Assembly: GCA_021292165.1 (NCBI GenBank)
Contig: CM037878.1
Span: 11,834,857-11,898,856 of the forward strand
From: Shinisaurus crocodilurus
Lineage: Eukaryota; Chordata; Lepidosauria; Squamata; Shinisauridae
Direction: 5' to 3'
Length of the DNA stretch: 64,000 bases
Under the pieces are notes generated by a model. It worked only from the letters and a program-made list of their open reading frames with translations. It was not told where the DNA came from and did not search any database. Below are positions 59,501-64,000 of this stretch, piece by piece (position 1 is the stretch's first letter; each line of letters starts with the position of its first letter). The translations under genes were made by a program, and so were the position numbers.

Positions 59501-60796
59501 AATAATGTAATAATAAGATTTCTAAAGCACTATAAAACATTTATAAAAATAACTTATAAAATGTAGTTAAAATTGCACAACAGAAGGTGCAGGTAAAAGT
59601 CAAATTTTGAACCAACTTCTCAGGAATATACAAGAGTTATAAGGACAGACAACATTTCACAAACTATTAGAAAATTCATCGTCTCATATTACAAGGGCAA
59701 TCTGTAAATGTAACAGTGGTGTTCGCCAAACGCATTTCGGCTGGATAGTCTTGCCAGAGGCTGGATGATGGAGCATGTTGAGCCCCTAAGCTTTTCAAAA
59801 GGAGCAGACAGATTCTGTGGGATAGGTCTGTCAATTGGGAGTCAGTGTGGCGTAGTGGTTCAAATGTTGGACTGGGACTCGGGAGATCCGGGTTCTAGTC
59901 CCCACTTGGCCATGAAACTCACTGGGTGACTTTGGGCCAGTCACTGACTCTCAGCCTAACCTACCTCACAGGGTTGTTGTGAGGATAAAAACGGGAGAGG
60001 AGCAGGAGGATTATGTAAGCCGCCTTGGGTTCCTTGCAAGGAAAAAAGGCGGGATATAAAATAAAATAAATAAATAAATAAATTGCTATTAGCTGGTGTA
60101 GGTAAATGGAATCTTTGCCTGCAGAGCCGAATGCTGGGGATACAGAGGAGCACTGAGGTCTGCATGCCCTGCATGTGGAGGTATCTGGCTGGCCATGTTT
60201 GATAGCGGGACGCTAGACTAAATGGACTTCTGGCCCTGATCCTGCAAAGCAATACTTGCGTCCCTGCGAGGTTCCTCATACCTGTTCTAGTGAGCCTGTC
60301 CCTCTCTCCACCCTACCCCCCTCTTACCCAGCTAAGAACATTCCCTAACTCCTCCACAATTTCTACTCCCCGTGCAGGAAGTCGGAGCAGTGGCTCAAAC
60401 CGCAGCGGCAGCGAGAGAAGGAAGGAGCGAGAGCCCAAGCCCGGGGAGTCCAAGTCTGGCGGCAGTGGCAGCGAGTCGGACCACACCAGCCGCAGCAGCA
60501 TGCGGCGGGAGCGGGCAGCCAGCGAGCGCTCGGTGCCGGCCAGCCAGCGCAGCCACCACTCGATGGCCCACAGCATCCGCAGCCATCACAGCCAGCAGTC
60601 GTACGGGCCGCCCGGCCTCCCGCCTCTCTACAGCCCTCCCGTGCTCCTGATGCCTCCGCCGCCTTCTGCCCTGGGACCCCCAGGGGCTCCCCCGGGCCGA
60701 GACCTGGCCTCTGTGCCCCCTGAACTGACGGCCAGTAGACAGTCATTCCGAATGGCCATGGGCAACCCCAGTGAGTTCTTTGTGGATGTCATGTGA
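35433..60796 (+). CDS. DVL3: DVL3 gene body, exons 2-15 (5' partial; exon 1 not in view)
   Basis: Fourteen exons encode Dishevelled-3, the cytoplasmic scaffold that relays Frizzled/LRP signals to the canonical (beta-catenin) and planar-polarity Wnt branches. Seen: exon sizes 70, 122, 107, 136, 94, 70, 140, 77, 68, 150, 132, 168, 213 and 419 nt (to the stop), all with GT/AG borders and compatible phases. The order is DIX C-terminal half, acidic/Ser linker, basic patch [14 protein letters not shown] with YNFLGIS, DEP with [13 protein letters not shown], and C-terminus FFVDVM. Paralogue choice: [20 protein letters not shown] and the long SRS-rich tail match DVL3 rather than DVL1 or DVL2. If exon 1 supplies the usual 161 coding nt the product is about 708 residues (human DVL3 is 716). 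Residue numbers in the exon entries use that assumption. No frameshift or internal stop was seen, so the gene looks functional. Confidence 0.97.
35565..35624. mobile_element. 60-bp hAT MITE with intact target duplication
   Basis: Only one arm remains (cagggcatgctgggagttg to ggttggaaaacattg), yet CTCTACCA flanks it on both sides (35557-35564, 35625-35632). Confidence 0.85.
35633..37140. other. Intron 2, GC-rich and simple-repeat rich part
   Basis: C and G runs at 35706, 35956 and 36165, (TTTG)n then (TC)n at 36702-36750. Overlapping open frames on both strands at 35674-36265 reflect GC content; no domain recognised. A 29-bp near-tandem duplication (gtctctcatacaaaagctgc) lies at 37090-37145. 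Confidence 0.4.
37145..37197. mobile_element. hAT MITE half
   Basis: tgctgggagttgtaggccaa to ggagaacattg. The right flank gctctaccatgcaacaat equals the right flank of the copy at 35565. Confidence 0.8.
37198..38489. other. Intron 2, repeat-poor stretch
   Basis: No transposon recognised; 37850-38470 is moderately GC-rich and unique-looking, a possible conserved intronic element. Confidence 0.35.
38490..39021. mobile_element. Probable old hAT-like element with nested 5S-SINE
   Basis: Loose inverted ends: aagggtgcacaacc and ggttgtacatccctg, with subterminal ggccctgagggctgcatg and gggggctgcag. No clear target duplication. Confidence 0.35.
38685..38860 (-). mobile_element. 5S-rRNA-headed SINE with CR1 tail, copy 8
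   Basis: Antisense full-length copy; atttcatagatttcatagatc to gtaagccacaggcctg. Confidence 0.85.
39188..39443. mobile_element. Tc1/mariner-like MITE, copy 4, variant interior
   Basis: TA-flanked with matching ends (cagtaataccttggattgc and ccaaggtattactg). About 65 bp of its middle (39298-39363) is a GC-rich segment, cgctcgcctcgagcgggcgg..., absent from the other copies. Confidence 0.8.
39849..40932 (+). mobile_element. CR1 LINE, 5'-truncated, nested in L2
   Basis: Sense frame reads [20 protein letters not shown], catalytic [28 protein letters not shown] and [20 protein letters not shown]. After one frameshift near 40520 it continues [20 protein letters not shown] to SHLSGML, then the 3' end ttggactcgatggccttg and attctatga. 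The endonuclease part is missing. Confidence 0.93.
41256..41506. mobile_element. Tc1/mariner-like MITE, copy 5
   Basis: TA-flanked, cagtaataccttggattgc to ccaaggcatgactg, with a (TTTA)n patch inside. Confidence 0.85.
42087..42583 (+). mobile_element. LINE 3' end, family unresolved
   Basis: A frame with [20 protein letters not shown] resembles the H...C motif after the reverse transcriptase of several non-LTR clades; ends gaccgtaataaatattcaat. Confidence 0.45.
42746..42867 (+). CDS. DVL3: DVL3 exon 3 (end of DIX and linker)
   Basis: A 122-nt exon starting in phase 0 after ctccttccag and ending CA|gtaagt. It reads [20 protein letters not shown] and continues to RPPSFH (residues ~78-118). The first residues close the DIX domain; the rest begins the Ser/Pro-rich linker. 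The 122-nt size equals the vertebrate DVL exon 3. Confidence 0.96.
42868..44105. other. Intron 3
   Basis: Contains a SINE tail remnant at 43300-43380 (tgctgccagtcagagtaaag), a G run at 43493 and a C run at 43760; otherwise nothing recognised. Confidence 0.5.
44106..44212 (+). CDS. DVL3: DVL3 exon 4 (linker)
   Basis: A 107-nt exon after tacttgcag with donor G|gtgagt. It encodes [18 protein letters not shown] and on to RRKDGPEH (residues ~119-153), a polar linker with acidic and basic clusters. At the junction with exon 5 the split codon reads GTG, giving EH-V-ARVNG where I remember Ala in mammalian DVL3: a one-base difference at the exon edge. Confidence 0.95.
44213..44985. other. Intron 4
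   Basis: G-rich (GGGGT)n patch at 44536-44565; nothing else recognised. Confidence 0.5.
44986..45121 (+). CDS. DVL3: DVL3 exon 5 (Ser-rich acidic linker)
   Basis: A 136-nt exon after cttgactctag with donor AG|gtacgg. It encodes [20 protein letters not shown] followed by [24 protein letters not shown] (residues ~155-198). The Ser/Thr clusters next to Asp runs resemble casein-kinase target stretches, as known for Dishevelled; the phosphorylation itself is inferred. Confidence 0.95.
45122..46856. other. Intron 5
   Basis: Holds two decayed hAT MITE pieces (45492-45560 and 45749-45773). The rest, including ctaataaaggtattgcct at 46021, was not assigned. Confidence 0.5.
46857..46950 (+). CDS. DVL3: DVL3 exon 6 (Ser run and basic region)
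   Basis: A 94-nt exon after gcattgtag with donor CGG|gtgaga. It reads [20 protein letters not shown] then [11 protein letters not shown] (residues ~200-230). The polybasic patch just before the PDZ domain is the conserved Dishevelled basic region used for membrane and partner contacts. It ends in phase 0. Confidence 0.95.
47185..47254 (+). CDS. DVL3: DVL3 exon 7 (start of PDZ domain)
   Basis: A 70-nt exon after ttctattgtag with donor ATGG|gtaagt. It encodes [20 protein letters not shown] then LNM (residues ~231-253). The conserved Ser cluster comes first, then the first PDZ beta-strand (NIITVTLNM). Intron 6 is only 234 bp, the shortest of the gene. Confidence 0.95.
47255..48293. other. Intron 7
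   Basis: No repeat or second exon recognised; C runs at 47455 and 47917. Confidence 0.45.
48294..48433 (+). CDS. DVL3: DVL3 exon 8 (PDZ core)
   Basis: A 140-nt exon after cttttctgcag with donor CAG|gtacct. It encodes [20 protein letters not shown] and on to [11 protein letters not shown] (residues ~254-300). FLGIS is the peptide-binding loop of the Dishevelled PDZ domain, which docks the Frizzled internal KTxxxW motif and the protein's own C-terminus. Confidence 0.96.
49002..49905 (-). mobile_element. CR1 3' half in intron 8, with LINE fragment inside
   Basis: Antisense CR1: agaacataagaagagccctg, tccatctcgtccagcag, frame remnants (minus strand) [20 protein letters not shown] and [20 protein letters not shown], then [12 protein letters not shown]. 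Interrupted at 49581-49740 by a piece of the LINE also found at 27691. Confidence 0.88.
49581..49740 (+). mobile_element. LINE C-terminal piece nested in CR1
   Basis: gatctagaaatggcctccac, cttacggacccatcgctag, tcactcgg-type end gatcgcctgat: the same 3' end as 27697-27810, in opposite orientation. Confidence 0.75.
49978..50072 (+). mobile_element. tRNA-Ala-like SINE 3' fragment
   Basis: ccactgccagtcagagtaga, gggtcaatggtctgactct, atcaggcagctttgtatgt. It ends 50 bp before exon 9. Confidence 0.6.
50123..50199 (+). CDS. DVL3: DVL3 exon 9 (PDZ)
   Basis: A 77-nt exon after tccttgcag encoding [20 protein letters not shown] then IVHKPG (residues ~301-325), the PDZ alpha-B helix and flanking strand. 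The donor reads GG|gtaggtag, so two GT sites lie 4 nt apart. Use of the second would shift the frame and place TAG at once in frame; the phase of exon 10 supports the first. Confidence 0.95.
50401..50578 (+). mobile_element. tRNA-derived SINE, head truncated (intron 9)
   Basis: gagtccccgctcagccatga to atagtaataaataaa. Confidence 0.85.
50980..51047 (+). CDS. DVL3: DVL3 exon 10 (end of PDZ)
   Basis: A 68-nt exon after tctgccgcag encoding [20 protein letters not shown] then PR (residues ~327-348), the last PDZ strand and the exit linker. The donor is A|gtaagt, leaving one base for a split Ser codon (A|GT) with exon 11. Confidence 0.95.
51649..51699 (+). other. Candidate in-frame cassette exon of DVL3 (intron 10)
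   Basis: Seen: a pyrimidine-rich tract ending ctttctcccccag, a good branch-point-like ctgat 26 nt upstream, then 51 open bases and a consensus donor CCGG|gtgagt. The length is a multiple of three and both edges have the same phase as the exon 10-11 junction. Inclusion would replace the junction Ser by the 18-residue string [18 protein letters not shown], a net gain of 17 residues between the PDZ exit and EPIRPIDP. No stop arises. It lies 601 bp after exon 10 and 112 bp before exon 11. I do not recall such an exon in mammalian DVL3, so whether it is used is inference. Confidence 0.5.
51812..51961 (+). CDS. DVL3: DVL3 exon 11 (PDZ-DEP linker)
   Basis: A 150-nt exon after ccctttag with donor C|gtaagt. 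It encodes [20 protein letters not shown], then [17 protein letters not shown] and [12 protein letters not shown] (residues ~350-398). The Pro-led start followed by a long Ser/Thr run is the conserved PDZ-DEP linker and is the best paralogue marker for DVL3. Confidence 0.96.
51962..53423. other. Intron 11
   Basis: Contains one tRNA-Ala-like SINE (52433-52627); A run at 52758. No other feature recognised. Confidence 0.5.
52433..52627 (+). mobile_element. tRNA-Ala-like SINE with CR1-like tail, full length
   Basis: gctcagtgtgatagagcaca (A-box), ggtcccaggttcgatccccg (B-box), ggagagccgctgccagtcg, gctagatggaccagtggtc, aaggcagcttcctatgttcc. Confidence 0.85.
53424..53555 (+). CDS. DVL3: DVL3 exon 12 (start of DEP domain)
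   Basis: A 132-nt exon after ccgacccacag with donor CG|gtaagg. It encodes [20 protein letters not shown] and on to [11 protein letters not shown] (residues ~400-442), the first helices of the DEP domain that contacts Frizzled and membrane lipid. The exon carries an internal donor-like GGAG|gtacgtga at 53507; using it would remove 49 nt and shift the frame. Confidence 0.96.
53660..53950 (-). mobile_element. L2-type LINE 3' end (intron 12)
   Basis: (TTGA)n tail, ctctaccgcccaacagccga, ctctgggcggttcacaac, then A-rich 3' UTR and gtcttcacctggtgccgga. Begins 105 bp after exon 12. Confidence 0.75.
54618..54750 (-). mobile_element. tRNA-derived SINE 3' part
   Basis: accatttatttatttattat, aaggtggcttacataatcc, gtgaggtaggttaggctgag. 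Confidence 0.8.
54936..55387. mobile_element. hAT element, 452 bp
   Basis: cagaggtgggggacctggtg to aggtcccccaccactg, with subterminal ccagatgttgctggactac and caacatccggagggcca. Flanks CTGTAGAG/CTGTAGAA match in 7 of 8 bases. Confidence 0.82.
55531..55698 (+). CDS. DVL3: DVL3 exon 13 (DEP core)
   Basis: A 168-nt exon after atctcttgacag with donor GGCA|gtatgg. It encodes [20 protein letters not shown] and on to [10 protein letters not shown] (residues ~444-498). It covers the DEP helix-turn and beta-hairpin including the [19 protein letters not shown] segment. The open frame runs past the donor into the intron, where a hAT MITE half lies 54 bp downstream; homology places the end at LCG-N with exon 14. 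Confidence 0.96.
55753..55819. mobile_element. hAT MITE half beside exon 13
   Basis: gctggctggggcatgctggg to ggttggagaacactg, starting 54 bp after the exon 13 donor. Confidence 0.8.
56139..56738 (-). mobile_element. CR1 3' half (intron 13) reaching exon 14 acceptor
   Basis: Antisense CR1: catagaaaagtagagttgg, frames [20 protein letters not shown] and [20 protein letters not shown] (minus strand). It stops at gccttctttgca, leaving only tcctttttctgtccctttttg plus cag before exon 14. Confidence 0.9.
56764..56976 (+). CDS. DVL3: DVL3 exon 14 (Pro-rich region)
   Basis: A 213-nt exon after gtccctttttgcag with donor GAAG|gtaaat. It encodes [20 protein letters not shown] then a His/Pro/Tyr-rich stretch ([17 protein letters not shown]) and SAGSQHSE (residues ~500-569). 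An antisense CR1 fragment reaches to about 25 nt from its acceptor, so this 3' splice site works beside transposon sequence. Confidence 0.96.
57573..57910. mobile_element. Interspersed repeat split by a SINE, family uncertain
   Basis: gggtagctgtgttagtctat and tcttgtgggaccttaaa (57573-57640), then agactaac and ttaaggtgccacaaggctct (57863-57910). The wording is common in reptile genomes and recalls Penelope-like elements. Confidence 0.4.
57641..57862 (+). mobile_element. tRNA-derived SINE (nested)
   Basis: gagccagtgtggcgtagtgg, gagatctgggttctagtc, tgagccaccttgggttcc, agtaataataaaa. Confidence 0.8.
58083..58247 (+). mobile_element. tRNA-derived SINE, internally deleted
   Basis: gagccagtgtggcgtggtgg, ggttcaaatccccgctcgg, then a jump from gactctcagcc to ttgcaggaaaaaaggtcgg. 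Confidence 0.85.
58499..58603. mobile_element. hAT foldback MITE
   Basis: cagtgttctccaacctta to ggttggagaacactg, 105 bp, flanked by CTTTAAGG (58491-58498, 58604-58611). Confidence 0.92.
58615..58867 (-). mobile_element. tRNA-derived SINE, full length
   Basis: ttttatttatttattatatt tail to acgccacactggctct head complement. Confidence 0.9.
58868..58992 (-). mobile_element. CR1 3' fragment
   Basis: ggaaacccacaagtaggaca, gcccatgttccccagcaact, also seen in the CR1 at 49080. A short CR1 tail (gctggactagatggacccttgg) follows on the + strand at 59272-59322. Confidence 0.65.
59037..59271 (+). mobile_element. tRNA-derived SINE, nearly full length
   Basis: gggtagtggtgagagtgttg to ataataaataaataaat. 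Confidence 0.9.
59323..59842. other. Intron 14 sequence, unassigned
   Basis: AT-rich; ccaaacgcatttcggctgg at 59729 resembles 3' ends of some retroelements but was not assigned. Confidence 0.3.
59843..60083 (+). mobile_element. tRNA-derived SINE, full length
   Basis: gagtcagtgtggcgtagtgg to aaataaataaataaataaat; about 300 bp before exon 15. Confidence 0.9.
60378..60796 (+). CDS. DVL3: DVL3 exon 15, coding part (C-terminus and stop)
   Basis: After ccccgtgcag, 419 nt to TGA at 60794-60796. It encodes a Ser/Arg-rich tail ([41 protein letters not shown]), a His/Ser stretch, a Pro-rich stretch ([19 protein letters not shown]) and the conserved end [19 protein letters not shown] (to residue ~708). 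The C-terminal FVDVM is the internal ligand that can fold back on the PDZ groove. The exon is GC-rich, unlike the introns. Confidence 0.97.
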
Positions 60797-62849
60797 AATG
60801 CCGCCCTTCCCTCTGTCCCTGTTTGCTGCCCTCATCGGTTTGTCTCCTAGGAACAGCCCAGCCTCAGTCTGTGTGGGATGCCCTTTTATTTTTTTGGTCT
60901 TGGTAATTATGAAAAGGGAAAACAAAAAAAATAAACTGAACTAAATGTTTTGATTCTAATCCCTGCCTGCGAATGGGCCCAGCAGCCTCTCCTGACCACC
61001 CCGGACTTGATTGCGGAGGCGAGCCCGCCCTGCTTGCGCCAATCCCCTAACACTTTCTTTAACCCATTAATCTGCATCTGCCTGGGGCCTCTGCTGCGCG
61101 CCTGTGTTTTCTGTGCCAGCTCACTGCTCCTGCCCTAAACACATGCCCTCTTTCTTCTCGCCCCTTTTTGTGTTCTTTCTGTCGAGCAGCCAAGAATTAC
61201 GGGGTGTTTGACTTCCTTTGAGCTGGCCGCCCGTGGTGGGGAGAGCCGCAGCGTGCTGTGGTGGTGGTTTGGCTCCCCCCCAACAGAGGAAGACGCAGAG
61301 CCTACGGGCAGGCACTTGGGCCCATGTGGGGGCTGAAGATGGCTTCCTCTCCTACAGGTGGAAGATGCCCCACCTTGTCCATAACCCCGGGAGGGGAGCA
61401 GGGCTAAGATCCAACTGTGTTTTTGTCTTCAGTCTGATAAATGTAGCAATTTGGTGGCCACTCACATGAGGCTGTGAGGTGAAGGTGAGCTCCCACTCTG
61501 CCAGGTGCTTGAGACTTCCCCTTGCTCTCCCCTTGCTTCCTAAACTGTGATGGGGGCCTCCCTAGGGAAGTGCCGGAAGCTACTGGGAAGGCTCACTCCA
61601 CCTTGATGCTTTGCCTCTTCTTGATTGGGGCCAATAGTGAGAGCGCCAAGCCCATTGTATCGATTGTCAGACCATGTTCCTGAAGGTACCAAAGGTACAA
61701 GTGCCATCCTCTCCTCCTGGAAAAGGCTTCCTAATACACTACATCACTACAAAGTACGTACAAAGAAAACCTCTGTCTCAGAAAAACCTGGATTTTTCTA
61801 CACCAGCACTCATAGTCAACCATCTTCTTGCTGTGTTTCTTCTACTTCAGGTGTCCTAGTAGAGCCCTTTTTACCATCACTTTTTTGCATGCAGATCTAT
61901 CTTTTGTTAGCTTATCAATCTCCTGTCTCTTCAACTGAGATGTTTCAGTCACTTTCCATCCCCAATCTCATTCACTGTTTTGTTTAAACTTCATGCATCC
62001 AGACTACATATCCCGGGATCAGCGTGAAGTGGTGCTTGCTCTTCTCTTTCCTTTGAGACCTGTGTCTCTTTCATCCTTGGTTTTCTTTTAACAATCCCCC
62101 CAAAAGTGAAAAGTGAGGGAGGAGGGTAGGGGAAGGGAGAGAAAGAGAGAGAGAATAATTATCACCTAATGGGTGGTGGACCTAATCTCTGTGGGATGTA
62201 GTTATTGCTGGCACAATGGTGTGTCCCCCCCCCCCCTTCTGGGACATTGTGAACATGATTAACCCTTACGTACGCATGCTGAGATTCTGAAAATAGCATT
62301 GGCTGCATAATTCAGCTTCCAATTCATATTTTTAGCAAAACAAGTTTCTGGATCTTCATGGTTGTGAAGATAAGCTTGCAAGTGTGTGGACAAAGCCTTT
62401 TGAAATTTCCAAAGGCAGAAGAATGGCTGTGTTTGCATATTCCATGGGCCAGAGGAGGATTGCCCCAAATGTTCCCTGCGCCATGATTAGCAGAAGAGTT
62501 GCTGTGTGTGTGTGTTTCCCCCCATGAGTTAGAAGAGTGTCCCAATCAGTGCCTGCACCATGATTAGGAGCAACAGAATAAACAAGTGGGCCTTGCAACA
62601 AATGGTTGCACTGCGGAGTGCCTCTGTTTCCCCGTCAGTACTCCATTCCATTCCCCATCCCACCCAGTTTTCTTCCGAACAGCTGGTCAACATTCTGTGG
62701 CCAATGAACATGCTCAGTCCTCAGTGGGCTGTTTTTGCCCCCCTGCCCTCTTTTAGGGTCTCCCCCCCCTCCCCCATAGATTGTTTGTATTGTAAAAATT
62801 TAAATGGCGGTTGGTTAAATCCAGCCACCTGACTGCTTGGAGCGCCAAG
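60797..62849 (+). other. DVL3 3' UTR and proximal downstream sequence
   Basis: No coding exon is visible after the stop. The first ~500 bases are GC-rich and largely free of recognisable repeats, as expected for a 3' UTR; the true end is unknown. Two canonical AATAAA hexamers occur, at 60930 and 62577. Later sequence contains GA- and C-runs (62130-62240) and otherwise nothing I recognise. Confidence 0.5.
60930..60935 (+). promoter_or_regulatory. Possible proximal polyadenylation signal
   Basis: AATAAA lies 134 bp after the stop codon inside an A-rich run. It could serve a short-UTR isoform, but I see no strong GT-rich element right after it, and the A-run raises the chance of coincidence. 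Confidence 0.3.
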
Positions 62850-63042
62850 CCAGGCAGTGGTGGAGCACGTGCTTTGCATGCAGAAGGTCCCAGGTTCCGT
62901 CCCTGGCCGTTCAAGGTGGGGCTGGAAAAAACTCCTCTGACTTGAAAACCCTGGAGAGCCGCTGCTGCCAGTCAGTGTTGACACTACTGGGCTAGATGGA
63001 CCGAAGGTCTGACTCGGTAGGCGGCAGCTTCTGGTGTTCGTA
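62850..63042 (+). mobile_element. tRNA-Ala-like SINE with CR1-like tail
   Basis: aggcagtggtggagcacgtg, ggtcccaggttccgtccctg, gagccgctgctgccagtcag, gctagatggaccgaaggtct, gcggcagcttctggtgttcg. Confidence 0.8.
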
Positions 63043-64000
63043 TGCCAAAAATGGGGGTGGGTGGGAGTAGGACGAGGCAGGCATCGGAAGTGGGCCTTGC
63101 CACCTGCCCAAGGATGCACGGTACAGCTGCCCACCCTACTCTCGTGCGTGGGTGGCGGCATTTGGCTACGTAAACAAGGATACTCGGCCTGAACATAAGA
63201 AACGGAGGACATGATGATTGTGCTAAGCGAGGGAAATCATGCAAGTGGTCTTAATCCGTGTAATATGAGTTGCAGGATTGATCTTTTCTTGCTGAAATGG
63301 GATTACCTTGGTGCAGAATTCTGATCTGTTTCTTTAATCATGGAATGCACATAGTTACATCTTTATTGTGGTATCTGGAGATGTGCTTATTTCACTCCGG
63401 TACCACATTGCCTCACTACAGCTCTGTTGCCAGTGTGAAGGATCCGTGAGAGCAGCCATCTGTTTTTCTCGAGTTTGTTTTTGCTCCTGTACTCATGTAA
63501 TCTCATGTTCTTCCCTTTGATTTGTTTGCCTGCCAGCCGAGAACAGATGGGATATTTACCAGTGACCCTCCTGCCTGGCATTTGGGGAGACCTTGTAGAG
63601 CTATTTTTCTTCATCTATGGGGACCTGGTTTGACCAGGTTTACCCAGAAGGTTCCCAGGGTAGGCTGAAGCCATACTTCAATCCATCCCAGTACATTGTA
63701 TGCCAGCTCTCATGTCAGTATCCACCTCAAACACATGTTGAGTCGGGCTTGAATAGGATACCTTGCTTTCATGGTGGTGGTGGGGAGAAAGAGGATTTAA
63801 AAATGTAACATCTGGGAGCTGAGCTGTAATCTTACACTGTCCCCAAACTCTGAACGAGGTCTAGCACACCAGAAAAAAGAAAGTGAGGAAGGTGTGTGCA
63901 GAAAAGAACGGGGTGTGTGCGTGCTCTCCCTCCCTCTTCATTTCCTTCACTGCTTTTTGGACTTCTTAATGTCTCTTCCCCTTTTCATTATGAATGAAAG
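63043..64000. other. Downstream flank, nothing recognised
   Basis: No exon, RNA gene or transposon that I can support. No part of a neighbouring gene such as AP2M1 was recognised. Confidence 0.4.

Noticed and set aside
35433..60796. Assignment to DVL1 or DVL2
   Set aside because: The linker after the PDZ domain, the SRS-rich tail and the FFVDVM end match DVL3 best; DVL1 and DVL2 differ in those parts.
60797..64000. AP2M1 or another downstream neighbour expected from mammalian gene order
   Set aside because: No exon with AP2M1-like or other recognisable coding content was seen.

Overview
The window is vertebrate nuclear DNA and most likely comes from a lizard or snake. It carries 14 spliced exons of one vertebrate gene inside very repeat-rich introns. 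The repeats are CR1 LINEs ending in ATTCTATGA-type tails, L2-type LINEs, several tRNA-derived SINE families, a 5S-rRNA-headed SINE family, hAT and Tc1/mariner-like MITEs, and old MIR-like SINEs. That mixture of young LINEs, SINEs and DNA transposons fits squamates much better than birds or mammals. The species cannot be named from sequence alone.

The only host gene I can support is DVL3 (Dishevelled-3), on the + strand. Exons 2 to 15 (vertebrate numbering) run from 35433 to 60796. Every junction has GT/AG splice sites and all phases agree across the 14 exons. They encode the second half of the DIX domain, the basic stretch, the PDZ domain, the DEP domain and the Ser/Pro-rich C-terminus ending FFVDVM. 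Exon 1, which holds the start codon and the first ~54 residues, was not found, so positions 1 to 35432 are read as the 3' part of a very long intron 1. With an exon 1 of the usual 161 coding bases the protein would be about 708 residues.

Layout: 1-35432 is intron 1. It contains a solo LTR at 1670, an L2 LINE at 6358, a 921-bp hAT element at 11856, a GC-rich inverted minisatellite inside a TIR element at 21843, a ~540-bp segment present twice (8468 and 21147), and dozens of SINEs and MITEs. Positions 35433-60796 are the gene body; intron 2 holds a nested L2/CR1/mariner-MITE stack at 39018-42085. Positions 60797-64000 are 3' UTR and downstream flank, with no second gene recognised.

The most noteworthy observations are: an in-frame 51-nt candidate cassette exon in intron 10 (51649-51699) that would insert 17 residues just after the PDZ domain; a 5S-rRNA-headed, CR1-tailed SINE family with eight copies; the strand-switching GC-rich minisatellite in a TA-flanked transposon; the SINE-bordered internal duplication in intron 1; and an antisense CR1 ending about 25 nt before the exon 14 splice acceptor. 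Protein-level statements rest on recognising the Dishevelled family. Repeat family names are by resemblance, without a database search.
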